The position numbers and the translations under genes were made by a program. DNA of 64,000 bases from Ruminococcus flavefaciens MA2007 (GTDB lineage: Bacteria > Bacillota > Clostridia > Oscillospirales > Ruminococcaceae), in the NCBI RefSeq assembly GCF_000621845.1, contig NZ_JHXF01000013.1, positions 1 through 64,000 of the forward strand, written 5' to 3'. Under the pieces are notes generated by a model. The model was not told the DNA's origin and did no database searches. It saw only the letters and a program-made list of their open reading frames with translations. Of the stretch, positions 31,322 through 40,850 are shown one piece after another (position 1 is the first letter of the stretch; the number at the start of each line of letters is the position of its first letter).

Positions 31322-33058
31322 TTAATTTCTCCAGCCCGTGCTGACTGCTCGTTTTGTCACCATAGAATGATAAATGCCGCCCTTTTGCATAAGGCTGTCA
31401 TGACTGCCCGACTCACCTATCTTTCCGTCTTTGATGACCATGATGTTGTCTGCACCGACAATGGTATTGAGCCTGTGTGCGATTACAAGCAAAGTCTTGC
31501 CTTTGCAAAGCTCCGAGATAGCCTGCTGGATATAGCTCTCGTTGTCGGCGTCAACGCTTGCAGTCGCCTCGTCAAGAATGACAATCGGCGAGTCCTTGAG
31601 GATACACCTTGCGATAGAAAGGCGCTGTGCCTGACCGCCCGAAAGCGAAGCTCCTCCCTCACCGATGACGGTATCAAAACCGTCGGGCAGTTCCATAATG
31701 AAATCATAACACCGTGCCTTTTTCGCTGCTTCAATGATCTCCTCACGGCTTGCATCAGGTCTGCCGAGAGCGATATTGTTATAGACCGTATCCTGAAACA
31801 GATAAACCCTCTGGAAAACCATACTTATATTATCCATAAGCGTAGCAAGTGGTATATTGCGGATGTCTGTACCTCTCAGCAGTATCTCACCTGACTGTAT
31901 ATCCCAGAACCGTGCCAGCAGACTTGCAATTGTGGATTTTCCACCGCCGGACGGTCCGACCAGTGCGGTCATCGTACCCTTGTCAGCTTTGAAGGATACG
32001 TCTTTGAGGACATCCTTTTTATCGTAAGCAAAGGTCACATTTTTGTATTCGATCTCTGGTGCAATGCTGTCCGTCAGCGTTTGTGTACCGCTGTCATCAA
32101 GCTCATTCTCAGCAAACAGAGCCTCTATTCTGTCCATGCAGGCACTCATAACCGTCAGCCTCGCTTCCTGATCATAGAAGGTCTTGATTGGAACAAACAG
32201 ATCGAAGAGAAACAGCAGCATACCGATGTAGTAATTCAGAGGCATAGCTCCTTTGAAATACAAGAATGACGAAAGTGCCAGCACCAACACAGTACCCGCA
32301 GCGTATATCATGTTCACTCCGCGCGCCCACGGAGCATGTTCCTCCTCAAATTCAAGGTTGACCTTGCAGTTGTGTTCAAAGCTGTCTGTCAGCTCCTTTG
32401 ATTTTTCACCGAGCAGATTATAGGTCTTGATTATGCCGATGCCTTCAGTGAAATCCAGTACCGCTTCGGTCTGTGTCTCAGCGGCATCCTGTCTTTCCTT
32501 TGAGTGTGAAAGGTCGCTTTTTATCATTCCTCTGCCGAGCAGCATCATGCAGCATGTAACTGCAAGCGAGGCTGATCCCAATCGCCAGTCAAAGAAGAAC
32601 ATGAACACGATCATGATTATCTGCGAGAACAAATAGCTCATCATATCCGCAAGAACTGCCATACAGTTTTCCTCTATGAATACCATATCCGTTGACAGCA
32701 CTGAGCTGATGCGTCCGATGTTGCCTTCGGTGAAAAATCCCATTGGCATACGGCGGAGATGCTCGCCCAGTTTCATACGCATATCCGCGAAAATCATATA
32801 TCCCGCTGCACTCTGTAACCTGTCGGCGATATTCTGAAATAGTGCCTGTACTGCTACACTGCCCATAAGCGCAATAGCTGCATAAACACAGGCTTTCTTT
32901 GAAAGCTTGCCGTCAATGAAAGCAGATACGATCAGAAATGTTGCAATCGCAGGCACCTTCATCAGCATACCTTTAAAAAATGACAGAACCATTGCTCCGT
33001 ATATCCTACCCTTGTATTTTCCTGAAACATCAAGGATTCGCTTTATCATACCTATCAT
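31322..33058 (-). CDS. ABC transporter, fused permease-ATPase (second gene of TetR operon)
   Basis: 578 residues: six-helix permease (residues 15-290), then GPSGGGKSTIASLLARF, LSGGQAQRLSIARCI and IVILDEATASVDADNE. ATGA overlap with the upstream ABC gene. A paralogue of the pair at 24.8-28.3 kb in the opposite orientation, so the window holds two convergent heterodimeric ABC systems. Substrate unknown; TetR control suggests export of, or response to, a small molecule. Confidence 0.9.
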   Translation of the reverse strand: MIGMIKRILDVSGKYKGRIYGAMVLSFFKGMLMKVPAIATFLIVSAFIDGKLSKKACVYAAIALMGSVAVQALFQNIADRLQSAAGYMIFADMRMKLGEHLRRMPMGFFTEGNIGRISSVLSTDMVFIEENCMAVLADMMSYLFSQIIMIVFMFFFDWRLGSASLAVTCCMMLLGRGMIKSDLSHSKERQDAAETQTEAVLDFTEGIGIIKTYNLLGEKSKELTDSFEHNCKVNLEFEEEHAPWARGVNMIYAAGTVLVLALSSFLYFKGAMPLNYYIGMLLFLFDLFVPIKTFYDQEARLTVMSACMDRIEALFAENELDDSGTQTLTDSIAPEIEYKNVTFAYDKKDVLKDVSFKADKGTMTALVGPSGGGKSTIASLLARFWDIQSGEILLRGTDIRNIPLATLMDNISMVFQRVYLFQDTVYNNIALGRPDASREEIIEAAKKARCYDFIMELPDGFDTVIGEGGASLSGGQAQRLSIARCILKDSPIVILDEATASVDADNESYIQQAISELCKGKTLLVIAHRLNTIVGADNIMVIKDGKIGESGSHDSLMQKGGIYHSMVTKRAVSTGWRN

Positions 33059-34797
33059 GCTCTCACCTCATTTCCGATAATCCAGTTCGCTCTTGCTTCA
33101 CTGCTGTTCCAGAGCTTTTCATACTCATCACAGCTCTGCAGAAGCTTTTCATGTGTGTCGGCGGCGATAATATTTCCGTTCTTCATCACGCATATTTTGT
33201 CAGCATTAACTATAGTTTGCAGGCGGTGTGCGATGACAAGAACTGTTTTGCCCTTGATGATCTCAGCAATAGCAGCATTCATTTTTTCCTCATTCTCCGG
33301 ATCTATGAATGCCGTTGCTTCGTCGAGGACGATTACAGGAGCATTTTTCAGTATTGCTCTCGCAAGAGATATGCGCTGACGTTCGCCGCCGGAAAGCATT
33401 TTACCGCCGTCACCTGCCATTGTGTCGATACCTTTCGGCAGACGTCTGAGAAACTCGACGCATTGTGCTTTTTCTGCCGCTGACAATACTTCTTCACGGC
33501 TTGCTTCGGGATTACCTATGAGGATATTCTCATAGAGCGTTGTATTGAACAAAAACTGTTCCTGAGAAACATAGGAGATATTGTTATTCAGCGCTTCAAT
33601 ACTCATATCCGTGATGTCCTGACCGCCAAGTGTGATTGTTCCGCCGTTCAGGTCGTAATAATGCACCAGCAGCTTTGCAAGGGTAGATTTGCCGCTGCCT
33701 GATTCCCCCACCAGAGCAGTGAGCGTCCCCTCACCAAGTTCCAATGAAACACCGTGCAGAACTTCCTGTTCCTTATAGGCAAAGCGAACGTCATCAAATT
33801 GTACGATATGCGAACTGCCTGTAAACGAGTTGCCGTTAGAATGCAATGGTTCGTTATCCATAGCCTTTTCAATCTCATCAACTTTGTAATTAAGCTGCGG
33901 AAATTTGCCTGCAAAGTTCAGCGCTTTCAGCAGCGGCACACCTATAGACAGCGTCAGACAGAACACTAGCACCAGATCTGCCAGTGTAACCGAGCCGTTT
34001 ATGATCATCAGCGTACCCACAGGCAGCATCACTAGTGCCACGCACGGTATGAGAGCACTGTAAAGTGCCATCCACGGCCAGCAATTTTTATACCACGCAA
34101 GGGTAAAATCCCTGTAGCTTTTGATATCGCTCTCGTAGCGCTTGTAGGATTCTCCGTCCCGACCGAAAACCTTGACGACTTCCATACCATTTACATACTC
34201 TATGATCGTTGAATTCATCTTTGCGGCGGCAGTATAGTAATCGTTCATTTTCGCCATACCGGCCTTGAACATCATACCCATTGCAAACAGGCCAAACGGC
34301 AGAGAACAAAGGGACAGCAGTGCAAGCTTCCAGTTGGCAAAGAACATGCAAACTATTGCGATAAGTGCCATAGATAGATTTGCTATTCCCTCCGGTATAG
34401 CGTGTGCAAGCAGTAGCTCGACCTGATCAATATCATCAGTAAAAAGCTTTTTTATCCTACCGTTTCCCATATCCTGAATCGTGCCAAGCGGCTGACGTTC
34501 CAGCTTTTTCTGCAATGAAATACGGAGATTTTTCAATGTATTGAATGCTGCAATATGTGAGAACTTAAGCCCCAGAATATATAAGATAGCATATACTAAC
34601 ATACATATAAAAATTAAAACGATATGACCTGTATAATACGCTGCTGATAGCTTTTTACCATCAAGCAACGGCTGAATGATACGATATATCAGAAAAAAAG
34701 GTACAGCTGATGCGATAAGTGCTATGAACATTGTCGCCAGTGCCGCATATGTATATTTGATATATCTGCCCATATAGGGCTTGATCTTACTGAACAT
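33055..34797 (-). CDS. ABC transporter, fused permease-ATPase (first gene of TetR operon)
   Basis: 580 residues: six-helix permease, then GESGSGKSTLAKLLVHY, LSGGERQRISLARAI and VIVLDEATAFIDPENE. The ATPase motifs (EATAFIDPENE) resemble the first ABC gene at 24773 (EATAFADPDNE), supporting duplication of a pair. It overlaps the TetR stop by 11 bases, with GGAGGAAAAGACA before the ATG. Confidence 0.9.
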   Translation of the reverse strand: MFSKIKPYMGRYIKYTYAALATMFIALIASAVPFFLIYRIIQPLLDGKKLSAAYYTGHIVLIFICMLVYAILYILGLKFSHIAAFNTLKNLRISLQKKLERQPLGTIQDMGNGRIKKLFTDDIDQVELLLAHAIPEGIANLSMALIAIVCMFFANWKLALLSLCSLPFGLFAMGMMFKAGMAKMNDYYTAAAKMNSTIIEYVNGMEVVKVFGRDGESYKRYESDIKSYRDFTLAWYKNCWPWMALYSALIPCVALVMLPVGTLMIINGSVTLADLVLVFCLTLSIGVPLLKALNFAGKFPQLNYKVDEIEKAMDNEPLHSNGNSFTGSSHIVQFDDVRFAYKEQEVLHGVSLELGEGTLTALVGESGSGKSTLAKLLVHYYDLNGGTITLGGQDITDMSIEALNNNISYVSQEQFLFNTTLYENILIGNPEASREEVLSAAEKAQCVEFLRRLPKGIDTMAGDGGKMLSGGERQRISLARAILKNAPVIVLDEATAFIDPENEEKMNAAIAEIIKGKTVLVIAHRLQTIVNADKICVMKNGNIIAADTHEKLLQSCDEYEKLWNSSEARANWIIGNEVRA

Positions 34798-35422
34798 TGT
34801 CTTTTCCTCCTTCTATAATTATAACGTCTCTCCAGTTGAAAAATCTGCACATTACGCGGCAGTGTTCCTGTATTTTCTTCCATGACATCTTATGGATAAA
34901 AGGTTCGCATACGCAGGTCCAGTATGAGGAAATGAGAACATGGAATTCTTCCCGTGTAACATCAGCCTTTGCGAGTCCGCGTTTTTTAGCTTCGTCATAG
35001 AATTTCTCGTAGGCGTAACTAAGCTTTGCCACAAATTCATGACTGAAATTTTCATATCTTGTTCCTGCCGCTTTATCAATAAGCAGGGTGAATGTGACTC
35101 TGTTGTCATAAAGCAGCTTGAACATCGGGATAAAATTCTCATACGTCATAGTCCAGGACGTAATTATATCTTCATTGCTGAGTGCAGAAAAATCGATATC
35201 CGATCTGCTGTCTACAAAAGCGTTAAGTTCATACACTATGCCGCTGACAACAGCACAGAAAAGTTCCTCTTTACTTTTGTATCGCTTATATAGCGCTCCT
35301 GTTGTGATATCTGCATTTTCACATATAGTTTTGAGCTCGGCCTTTATAAATCCATTTTTACTGAACTCTTCTTCCGCACTTGCAAGCAATCGCGGATCAA
35401 TACTTGTATCAGGTGTTGACAT
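34787..35422 (-). CDS. TetR family transcriptional regulator
   Basis: 211 residues. The N-terminal helix-turn-helix (LLASAEEEFSKNGFIKAELK, then ICENADITTGALYKRYKSKE) is the TetR DNA-binding domain. The C-terminal ~140 residues are helical ligand-binding and dimerisation region, with no recognisable subfamily. First gene of an operon with two ABC half-transporters, so it probably represses them and itself until a ligand binds. AAAGGAG lies seven bases before the ATG, and a 12-bp palindrome sits just upstream. Confidence 0.9.
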   Translation of the reverse strand: MSTPDTSIDPRLLASAEEEFSKNGFIKAELKTICENADITTGALYKRYKSKEELFCAVVSGIVYELNAFVDSRSDIDFSALSNEDIITSWTMTYENFIPMFKLLYDNRVTFTLLIDKAAGTRYENFSHEFVAKLSYAYEKFYDEAKKRGLAKADVTREEFHVLISSYWTCVCEPFIHKMSWKKIQEHCRVMCRFFNWRDVIIIEGGKDNVQ

Positions 35423-35445
35423 TTCTTCGCTCCTTTGATATTTGA

Positions 35446-35495
35446 ATTATCGATAATCCAATTATCATTTTATCATATACTAACATTTTTGTCAA
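35446..35495 (-). promoter_or_regulatory. tetR promoter with palindromic operator
   Basis: Minus strand TTGACA (35495-35490), 17 bases, TAAAAT (35472-35467). ATTATCGATAAT palindrome at 35446-35457 downstream of the -10, a likely TetR operator. The spacer carries GTTAGTATATG, also found at the nitrogenase-like operon promoter. Confidence 0.75.
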
Positions 35496-35541
35496 TAGTA
35501 AAGAATAAATACTCAGTCTCGTTATGTAACACCATAGATCA

Positions 35542-35680
35542 AATGACTTTATAATGAGCCTGCCCGACGGATATGATACGGTTATCGATGAGGGCAGTGC
35601 AAGCCTTTCGGCGGTGGAAACAGCGTATTTCCATTGCAAGAGCTATAATGAAGGACTCTCCTGTTATTATTCTCGGTAAA
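35542..35680 (+). pseudogene. Fragment of an ABC transporter ATPase domain
   Basis: Reads NDFIMSLPDGYDTVIDEGSA then, after a frameshift near the signature motif, KQRISIARAIMKDSPVII. This matches the signature region of ABC exporters such as the gene at 31322 (YDFIMELPDGFDTVIGEGGA). Only about 45 codons survive, on the plus strand between tetR and the pfl promoter. A decayed leftover of a third ABC copy. Confidence 0.75.
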
Positions 35681-35736
35681 ACAACTGAAGAAGACTATAA
35701 TTATCAATTCGTTTTGTTATCCATAGCTAACATATA

Positions 35737-35777
35737 TTGACAAAACTTTATCAATGTGGTATTATAACATTGATAAA
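35737..35777 (+). promoter_or_regulatory. pfl operon promoter with 11-bp inverted repeat
   Basis: TTGACA 35737-35742, 17 bases, TATTAT 35760-35765. TTTATCAATGT (35747-35757) and ACATTGATAAA (35767-35777) form a perfect dyad straddling the -10, so a repressor bound there would block polymerase. Confidence 0.8.
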
Positions 35778-35802
35778 AAAATAACAAAGAGGCGATTCAA
35801 TA

Positions 35803-37908
35803 ATGTTCAACGCATGGCAAAAGGAATGGGACGGATTTACAGAGGGGCGCTGGAGTCATACTTCTGTAAACGTCAGAGATTTCATCAAGAAGAATTACAC
35901 TCCTTATGAGGGCGACGAAAGCTTCCTCGCACCCCCTACGGAAGCAACAAAAAAGCTTTGGGACAAGGTCATGGACTTATCCCGACAGGAGCGCGAAGCA
36001 GGCGGCGTTCTCGACATGGACACCAAGATCATATCAACAATAACTTCACACGGTGCTGGCTACATCGATAAGGATCTGGAGCAGATAGTAGGTCTCCAGA
36101 CAGACAAGCCCTTCAAGCGCGCATTGCAGCCCTTCGGCGGTATCCGTATGGCTCAGCAGGCCTGCAAGGAGTACGGCTATGAGGTAGATCCCGAGGTAGT
36201 TGAGATCTTCACCAAGTACAGAAAAACTCACAATCAGGGCGTATTCGACGCATACACTCCCGAGATGAGACTTGCACGTCATTCGGCTATTCTGACAGGA
36301 CTTCCCGACGCTTACGGCAGAGGCCGTATCATCGGCGACTACAGACGAGTTGCTCTCTACGGAATCGACCTCCTTATTGAGGACAAGAAGCACCAGATTG
36401 ATACTTCTCTTGTGAGAATGACTTCAAAGAATATCCGTCTCCGCGAGGAGCTTGCAGAGCAGGTCCGCGCACTTCAGGACCTCAAGGAGCTTGGCAAGAT
36501 ATATGGCTTTGATATCTCAAGACCTGCGGCTAACGCAAAGGAAGCCGTTCAGTGGCTGTACTTTGGCTACCTTGCTGCTGTCAAGGAGCAGAACGGCGCA
36601 GCTATGTCTCTCGGACGTACTTCCACATTTCTCGATATATTCATTCAGCGTGACCTTGACAAGGGTATTCTCACCGAGGAACAGGCACAGGAGATAATCG
36701 ACCACTTCATTATGAAGCTCCGTATCGTAAAGTTCGCACGTACTCCTGAGTACAACGAGCTTTTCTCAGGTGATCCCACATGGATAACAGAGTCTATCGG
36801 CGGCGTTGACGTTGACGGTCACCACCTCGTTACAAAGAACAGTTTCAGATACCTCCACACACTGGAGAACCTTGGCACAGCTCCCGAGCCGAATATGACT
36901 ATTCTCTGGTCAACAAAGCTCCCGAGGAAGTTCAAGGAATACTGTGCTAAGATGTCGATAAAAACATCTTCTATCCAGTATGAGAACGACGACATGATGA
37001 GAGTAGTTCACGGCGACGACTATGCTATCGCCTGCTGCGTATCCTCAATGGTAGTGGGCAAGGAAATGCAGTTCTTCGGAGCAAGAGCAAACCTTGCAAA
37101 GTGTCTGCTCTACGCTATAAACGGCGGTGTGGACGAGCGCCTCGGCATACAGGTTGGTCCGAAGTTCAGACCTGTTGACAGTGAGTACCTTGACTTTGAC
37201 GATGTATGGGAAAAGTACATAGATATGATGGAGTGGCTGGCAGGACTTTACGTCAACACTCTGAACGTTATACATTATATGCATGATAAATACAGCTACG
37301 AAAGACTTCAGATGGCACTCCACGACCGTGATGTAAAGCGTTACTTCGCAACAGGTATCGCAGGACTTTCGGTAGTTGCCGATTCACTCTCAGCAATAAA
37401 GTATGCTAAGGTTAAACCTATCCGCAGGGATATCGAAATAAAGGACAAGGCAGGCAACGTTACAAGCATTGCAAAGAACGTGGTAGTCGACTATGAGATA
37501 GAGGGAGACTTCCCGAAGTACGGCAACAATGACGACCGTGTCGATCAGATAGCGGTAACTGTAGTCCGCAAGTTCATGGACTGCATAAGAAAGCATCACA
37601 CCTACCGTGACAGTGTGCCCACAATGTCAATTCTTACAATTACTTCAAACGTCGTATATGGCAAGAAAACAGGAAATACTCCCGACGGCAGAAAGCAGGG
37701 AGTTCCGCTGGCTCCGGGAGCTAACCCGATGCACGGCAGAGACACTCACGGCGCTGTAGCTTCGCTCTCGTCTGTAGCTAAACTGCCTTTCAGACACGCA
37801 CAGGACGGTATCTCCAATACCTTCTCCATAGTTCCAAATGCTCTCGGTAAGGACATGGAGGTTTTCGCCGGAGATCTTGATCTGGACAAGCTCAAAAAAC
37901 AAATCTGA
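35803..37908 (+). CDS. pflB: Pyruvate formate-lyase large subunit lacking the glycyl-radical tail
   Basis: 701 residues. It converts pyruvate and CoA to acetyl-CoA and formate. [20 protein letters not shown] holds the adjacent catalytic cysteines, and [20 protein letters not shown] and [19 protein letters not shown] are the conserved C-terminal blocks. In ordinary PFL the chain would continue for about 60-70 more residues to RVSGYAV, the glycyl-radical site. Here it ends in a divergent tail ([16 protein letters not shown]) and that part is a separate gene 26 bases on. No activase gene (pflA) is in the window. AGAGG precedes the ATG. First gene of the fermentation operon. Confidence 0.93.
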   Translation: MFNAWQKEWDGFTEGRWSHTSVNVRDFIKKNYTPYEGDESFLAPPTEATKKLWDKVMDLSRQEREAGGVLDMDTKIISTITSHGAGYIDKDLEQIVGLQTDKPFKRALQPFGGIRMAQQACKEYGYEVDPEVVEIFTKYRKTHNQGVFDAYTPEMRLARHSAILTGLPDAYGRGRIIGDYRRVALYGIDLLIEDKKHQIDTSLVRMTSKNIRLREELAEQVRALQDLKELGKIYGFDISRPAANAKEAVQWLYFGYLAAVKEQNGAAMSLGRTSTFLDIFIQRDLDKGILTEEQAQEIIDHFIMKLRIVKFARTPEYNELFSGDPTWITESIGGVDVDGHHLVTKNSFRYLHTLENLGTAPEPNMTILWSTKLPRKFKEYCAKMSIKTSSIQYENDDMMRVVHGDDYAIACCVSSMVVGKEMQFFGARANLAKCLLYAINGGVDERLGIQVGPKFRPVDSEYLDFDDVWEKYIDMMEWLAGLYVNTLNVIHYMHDKYSYERLQMALHDRDVKRYFATGIAGLSVVADSLSAIKYAKVKPIRRDIEIKDKAGNVTSIAKNVVVDYEIEGDFPKYGNNDDRVDQIAVTVVRKFMDCIRKHHTYRDSVPTMSILTITSNVVYGKKTGNTPDGRKQGVPLAPGANPMHGRDTHGAVASLSSVAKLPFRHAQDGISNTFSIVPNALGKDMEVFAGDLDLDKLKKQI

Positions 37909-37933
37909 TACGGAGTATAAAAGGAGGAATTTT

Positions 37934-38173
37934 ATGAATAATGAAAAACAGATAGACAACCTTATAGAGCTTCTTGACGGCTACGTTGAAAAAGGCGGAC
38001 ACCACCTCAACGTAAATGTTTTCACCCGTGAAACTCTCCTTGACGCTCAGGCTCACCCTGAGAAGTACCCACAGCTCACAGTAAGAGTTTCGGGCTATGC
38101 AGTAAACTTTGTAAAGCTCACCAAAGAGCAGCAGGACGACGTTATTTCCCGTACATTCCATTCACATCTGTGA
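37934..38173 (+). CDS. Separate glycyl-radical subunit of pyruvate formate-lyase
   Basis: 79 residues. Residues 8-79 match the end of [42 protein letters not shown] and [17 protein letters not shown], with the radical Gly at residue 54. It has its own AAGGAGG eight bases before the ATG, so it is deliberately translated rather than a broken end. It should dock on the 701-residue subunit, in the way YfiD (GrcA) replaces the damaged end of PFL in enterobacteria. Here the main subunit has no radical site of its own, so this protein would be required for activity. Confidence 0.92.
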   Translation: MNNEKQIDNLIELLDGYVEKGGHHLNVNVFTRETLLDAQAHPEKYPQLTVRVSGYAVNFVKLTKEQQDDVISRTFHSHL

Positions 38174-38199
38174 TAATAAAAATCAAAACGGAGGTAAAT

Positions 38200-40836
38200 A
38201 TGAATAAAAAGAATTATGAAATAGTTGACAGCACGGAAAAGCTTGAAAAAGCAATCGAAAAAGTAAGGCAGGCGCAAAAGCAGTTTGCGGCATTCACTCA
38301 GGAACAGGTAGATAAGATATTCCTTGCAGCTGCAACTGCGGCAAATAAAAGCAGGATACCCCTTGCAAAGCTTGCAGTGGAAGAAACAGGCATGGGCATT
38401 GTAGAGGACAAGGTCATCAAGAACCATTATGCGTCCGAGTATATCTATAACGCATACAGAAACGTAAAGACCTGCGGTATCATTGAGGAGGACAAGGCTT
38501 CGGGAATAACTAAGATTGCCGAACCTATCGGCGTTATCGCGGCTGTTATCCCCACTACGAACCCAACTTCTACAGCTATTTTCAAGTCCCTCATCGCGCT
38601 GAAAACAAGAAACGGAATAATTATCAGCCCTCACCCGAGAGCAAAAAAGTCCACTATCGAGGCGGCAAAAATCGTTCTTGAAGCAGCCGTTGCGGCAGGA
38701 GCTCCCGAGGGAATAATCTCATGGATCGACGTTCCCAGCCTTGAAATGACCAATCTTGTTATGGCGGAGGCTGATATTATCCTCGCAACAGGCGGTCCCG
38801 GAATGGTAAAGGCTGCTTATTCCAGCGGTAAGCCTGCTGTGGGCGTAGGCGCAGGAAACACTCCTGCTATCATCGACGAATCCGCGGATATCATACTTGC
38901 GGTAAACTCAATTATCCACTCAAAAACTTTCGATAACGGCATGATATGTGCCTCAGAGCAGTCGACTATCGTGCACAAGAATATCTATAACAAGGTCAAG
39001 GCTGAATTTGCCGCAAGGGGCTGCTATTTCCTTACAAAAGCCGAAAAAGAAAAAGTCGGTAAGACTATCCTTATAAACGGAGCTCTCAACGCTAAGATAG
39101 TCGGACAGAGCGCCTGCAAAATAGCAGAGCTTGCAGGGGTTAAAGTTCCAGAGGGCACAAAAATACTCATCGGTGAAACGGTCAGCACAGAGCTTTCCGA
39201 GGAATTCGCTCACGAGAAGCTCTCCCCTGTCCTTGCAATGTACAAGGCGGAGGATATACACGACGCATTCAATAAAGCCGAAAAGCTCATTGCCGACGGC
39301 GGTTACGGTCACACCTCATCAATTTATCTTGACACTATCACACAGCAGGACAAGCTCGAAGAATTCCGCAGCCGAATGAAGACCTGCCGTATACTTGTAA
39401 ACACTCCATCATCCCAAGGGGGTATAGGCGACATCTACAACTTCCGGCTTACTCCGTCCCTTACCCTCGGCTGCGGCTCATGGGGAGGAAATTCCGTAAG
39501 CGAAAACGTCGGAGTAAAGCATCTGCTCAACATCAAAACAGTTGCCGAAAGGAGAGAAAATATGCTTTGGTTCAGAGCTCCCGAAAAGATATACATGAAG
39601 CGCGGCTGCCTGCCGACAGCACTTGACGAGCTGAAAACCATTATGGACAAGAAGCGTGCATTCATCGTAACGGATAAGTTCCTCTACGAAAACGGCTTCA
39701 CAAAGCCCATAACGGACAAGCTTGACGAGCTGGGCATACAGCACTCTTCATTCTTTGATGTAGCTCCCGATCCGACTCTCGCCTGCGCTAAGGAAGGTGC
39801 AGCGCAGATATCCGTATTCAAGCCCGATGTTATCATCGCAGTGGGCGGCGGTTCTGCTATGGACGCCGCAAAGATAATGTGGGTTCTCTATGAACACCCC
39901 GAGGCTGATTTTGCGGACATGGCAATGCGCTTCATGGATATACGCAAGAGAGTTTACACCTTCCCGAAAATGGGCGAAAAGGCATATTTTGTGGCTATCC
40001 CCACATCTGCGGGAACAGGCTCCGAGGTAACCCCTTTCGCAGTTATCACCGACGAGAGCACAGGGGTAAAATACCCCCTTGCTGATTATGAGCTCCTGCC
40101 GAATATGGCAATAATCGACACCGACCTCCACATGAGCGCTCCTAAGGGACTTACCTCTGCTTCGGGCATAGACGCGGTAACTCACGCTCTCGAAGCATAC
40201 GCCTCTGTAATGGCGACAGACTTCACAGACGGTCTGGCACTAAAGGCTCTGAAAATAATATTCGAGTATCTCCCCCGTGCCTACGACAACGGTCCCAACG
40301 ATCCCGAAGCAAGAGAAAAAATGGCTAACGCCGCAACAATGGCTGGTATGGCTTTTGCAAACGCATTCCTCGGCGTAAGCCACTCCCTTGCCCATAAGCT
40401 GGGAGCTTATCACCATATCCCCCACGGTATCGCAAACGCCCTCGTTATCGAAGATGTACTGCGCTTCAACGCGGCGGAAACTCCTGCAAAAATGGGTACG
40501 TTCCCTCAGTATGACCACCCTCATACTCTTGAACGCTATGCAGAAGTCGCGGACTATCTGGGACTTGGCGGAAAGACTTCAAAGGACAAGCTTGAAAAGC
40601 TTATTGCCGCTATAAGAGAGCTCCGCCATAAGATAGGCATAAAGGATACTATCGCAGATTACGGCGTTTCCGAAAAGGATTTCATGGCTACTCTCGACGA
40701 AATGACAGAAAACGCATTCGATGACCAGTGCACAGGTGCAAACCCCCGTTATCCGCTTCTCAGCGAGATAAAGCAGATATACCTCAACGCTTATTACGGC
40801 AGAACATTCACCGAAAAAGAGTATCCAAAGGCTTGA
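38200..40836 (+). CDS. adhE: Bifunctional acetaldehyde-CoA/alcohol dehydrogenase
   Basis: 878 residues. N-terminal aldehyde dehydrogenase (about 1-440): PTTNPTSTAIFKSLIALKTR, and NGMICASEQS with the catalytic Cys. C-terminal iron-dependent alcohol dehydrogenase (about 450-870): VGGGSAMDAAKIMWVLYEHP, PTSAGTGSEVTPFAVITDE and SHSLAHKLGAYHHIPHG with the iron-binding histidines. It reduces acetyl-CoA to ethanol, re-oxidising two NADH. GGAGG lies seven bases before the chosen ATG 38200. It follows the PFL subunits, whose acetyl-CoA it consumes. Confidence 0.96.
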   Translation: MNKKNYEIVDSTEKLEKAIEKVRQAQKQFAAFTQEQVDKIFLAAATAANKSRIPLAKLAVEETGMGIVEDKVIKNHYASEYIYNAYRNVKTCGIIEEDKASGITKIAEPIGVIAAVIPTTNPTSTAIFKSLIALKTRNGIIISPHPRAKKSTIEAAKIVLEAAVAAGAPEGIISWIDVPSLEMTNLVMAEADIILATGGPGMVKAAYSSGKPAVGVGAGNTPAIIDESADIILAVNSIIHSKTFDNGMICASEQSTIVHKNIYNKVKAEFAARGCYFLTKAEKEKVGKTILINGALNAKIVGQSACKIAELAGVKVPEGTKILIGETVSTELSEEFAHEKLSPVLAMYKAEDIHDAFNKAEKLIADGGYGHTSSIYLDTITQQDKLEEFRSRMKTCRILVNTPSSQGGIGDIYNFRLTPSLTLGCGSWGGNSVSENVGVKHLLNIKTVAERRENMLWFRAPEKIYMKRGCLPTALDELKTIMDKKRAFIVTDKFLYENGFTKPITDKLDELGIQHSSFFDVAPDPTLACAKEGAAQISVFKPDVIIAVGGGSAMDAAKIMWVLYEHPEADFADMAMRFMDIRKRVYTFPKMGEKAYFVAIPTSAGTGSEVTPFAVITDESTGVKYPLADYELLPNMAIIDTDLHMSAPKGLTSASGIDAVTHALEAYASVMATDFTDGLALKALKIIFEYLPRAYDNGPNDPEAREKMANAATMAGMAFANAFLGVSHSLAHKLGAYHHIPHGIANALVIEDVLRFNAAETPAKMGTFPQYDHPHTLERYAEVADYLGLGGKTSKDKLEKLIAAIRELRHKIGIKDTIADYGVSEKDFMATLDEMTENAFDDQCTGANPRYPLLSEIKQIYLNAYYGRTFTEKEYPKA

Positions 40837-40850
40837 AAGGAGACAATGCT

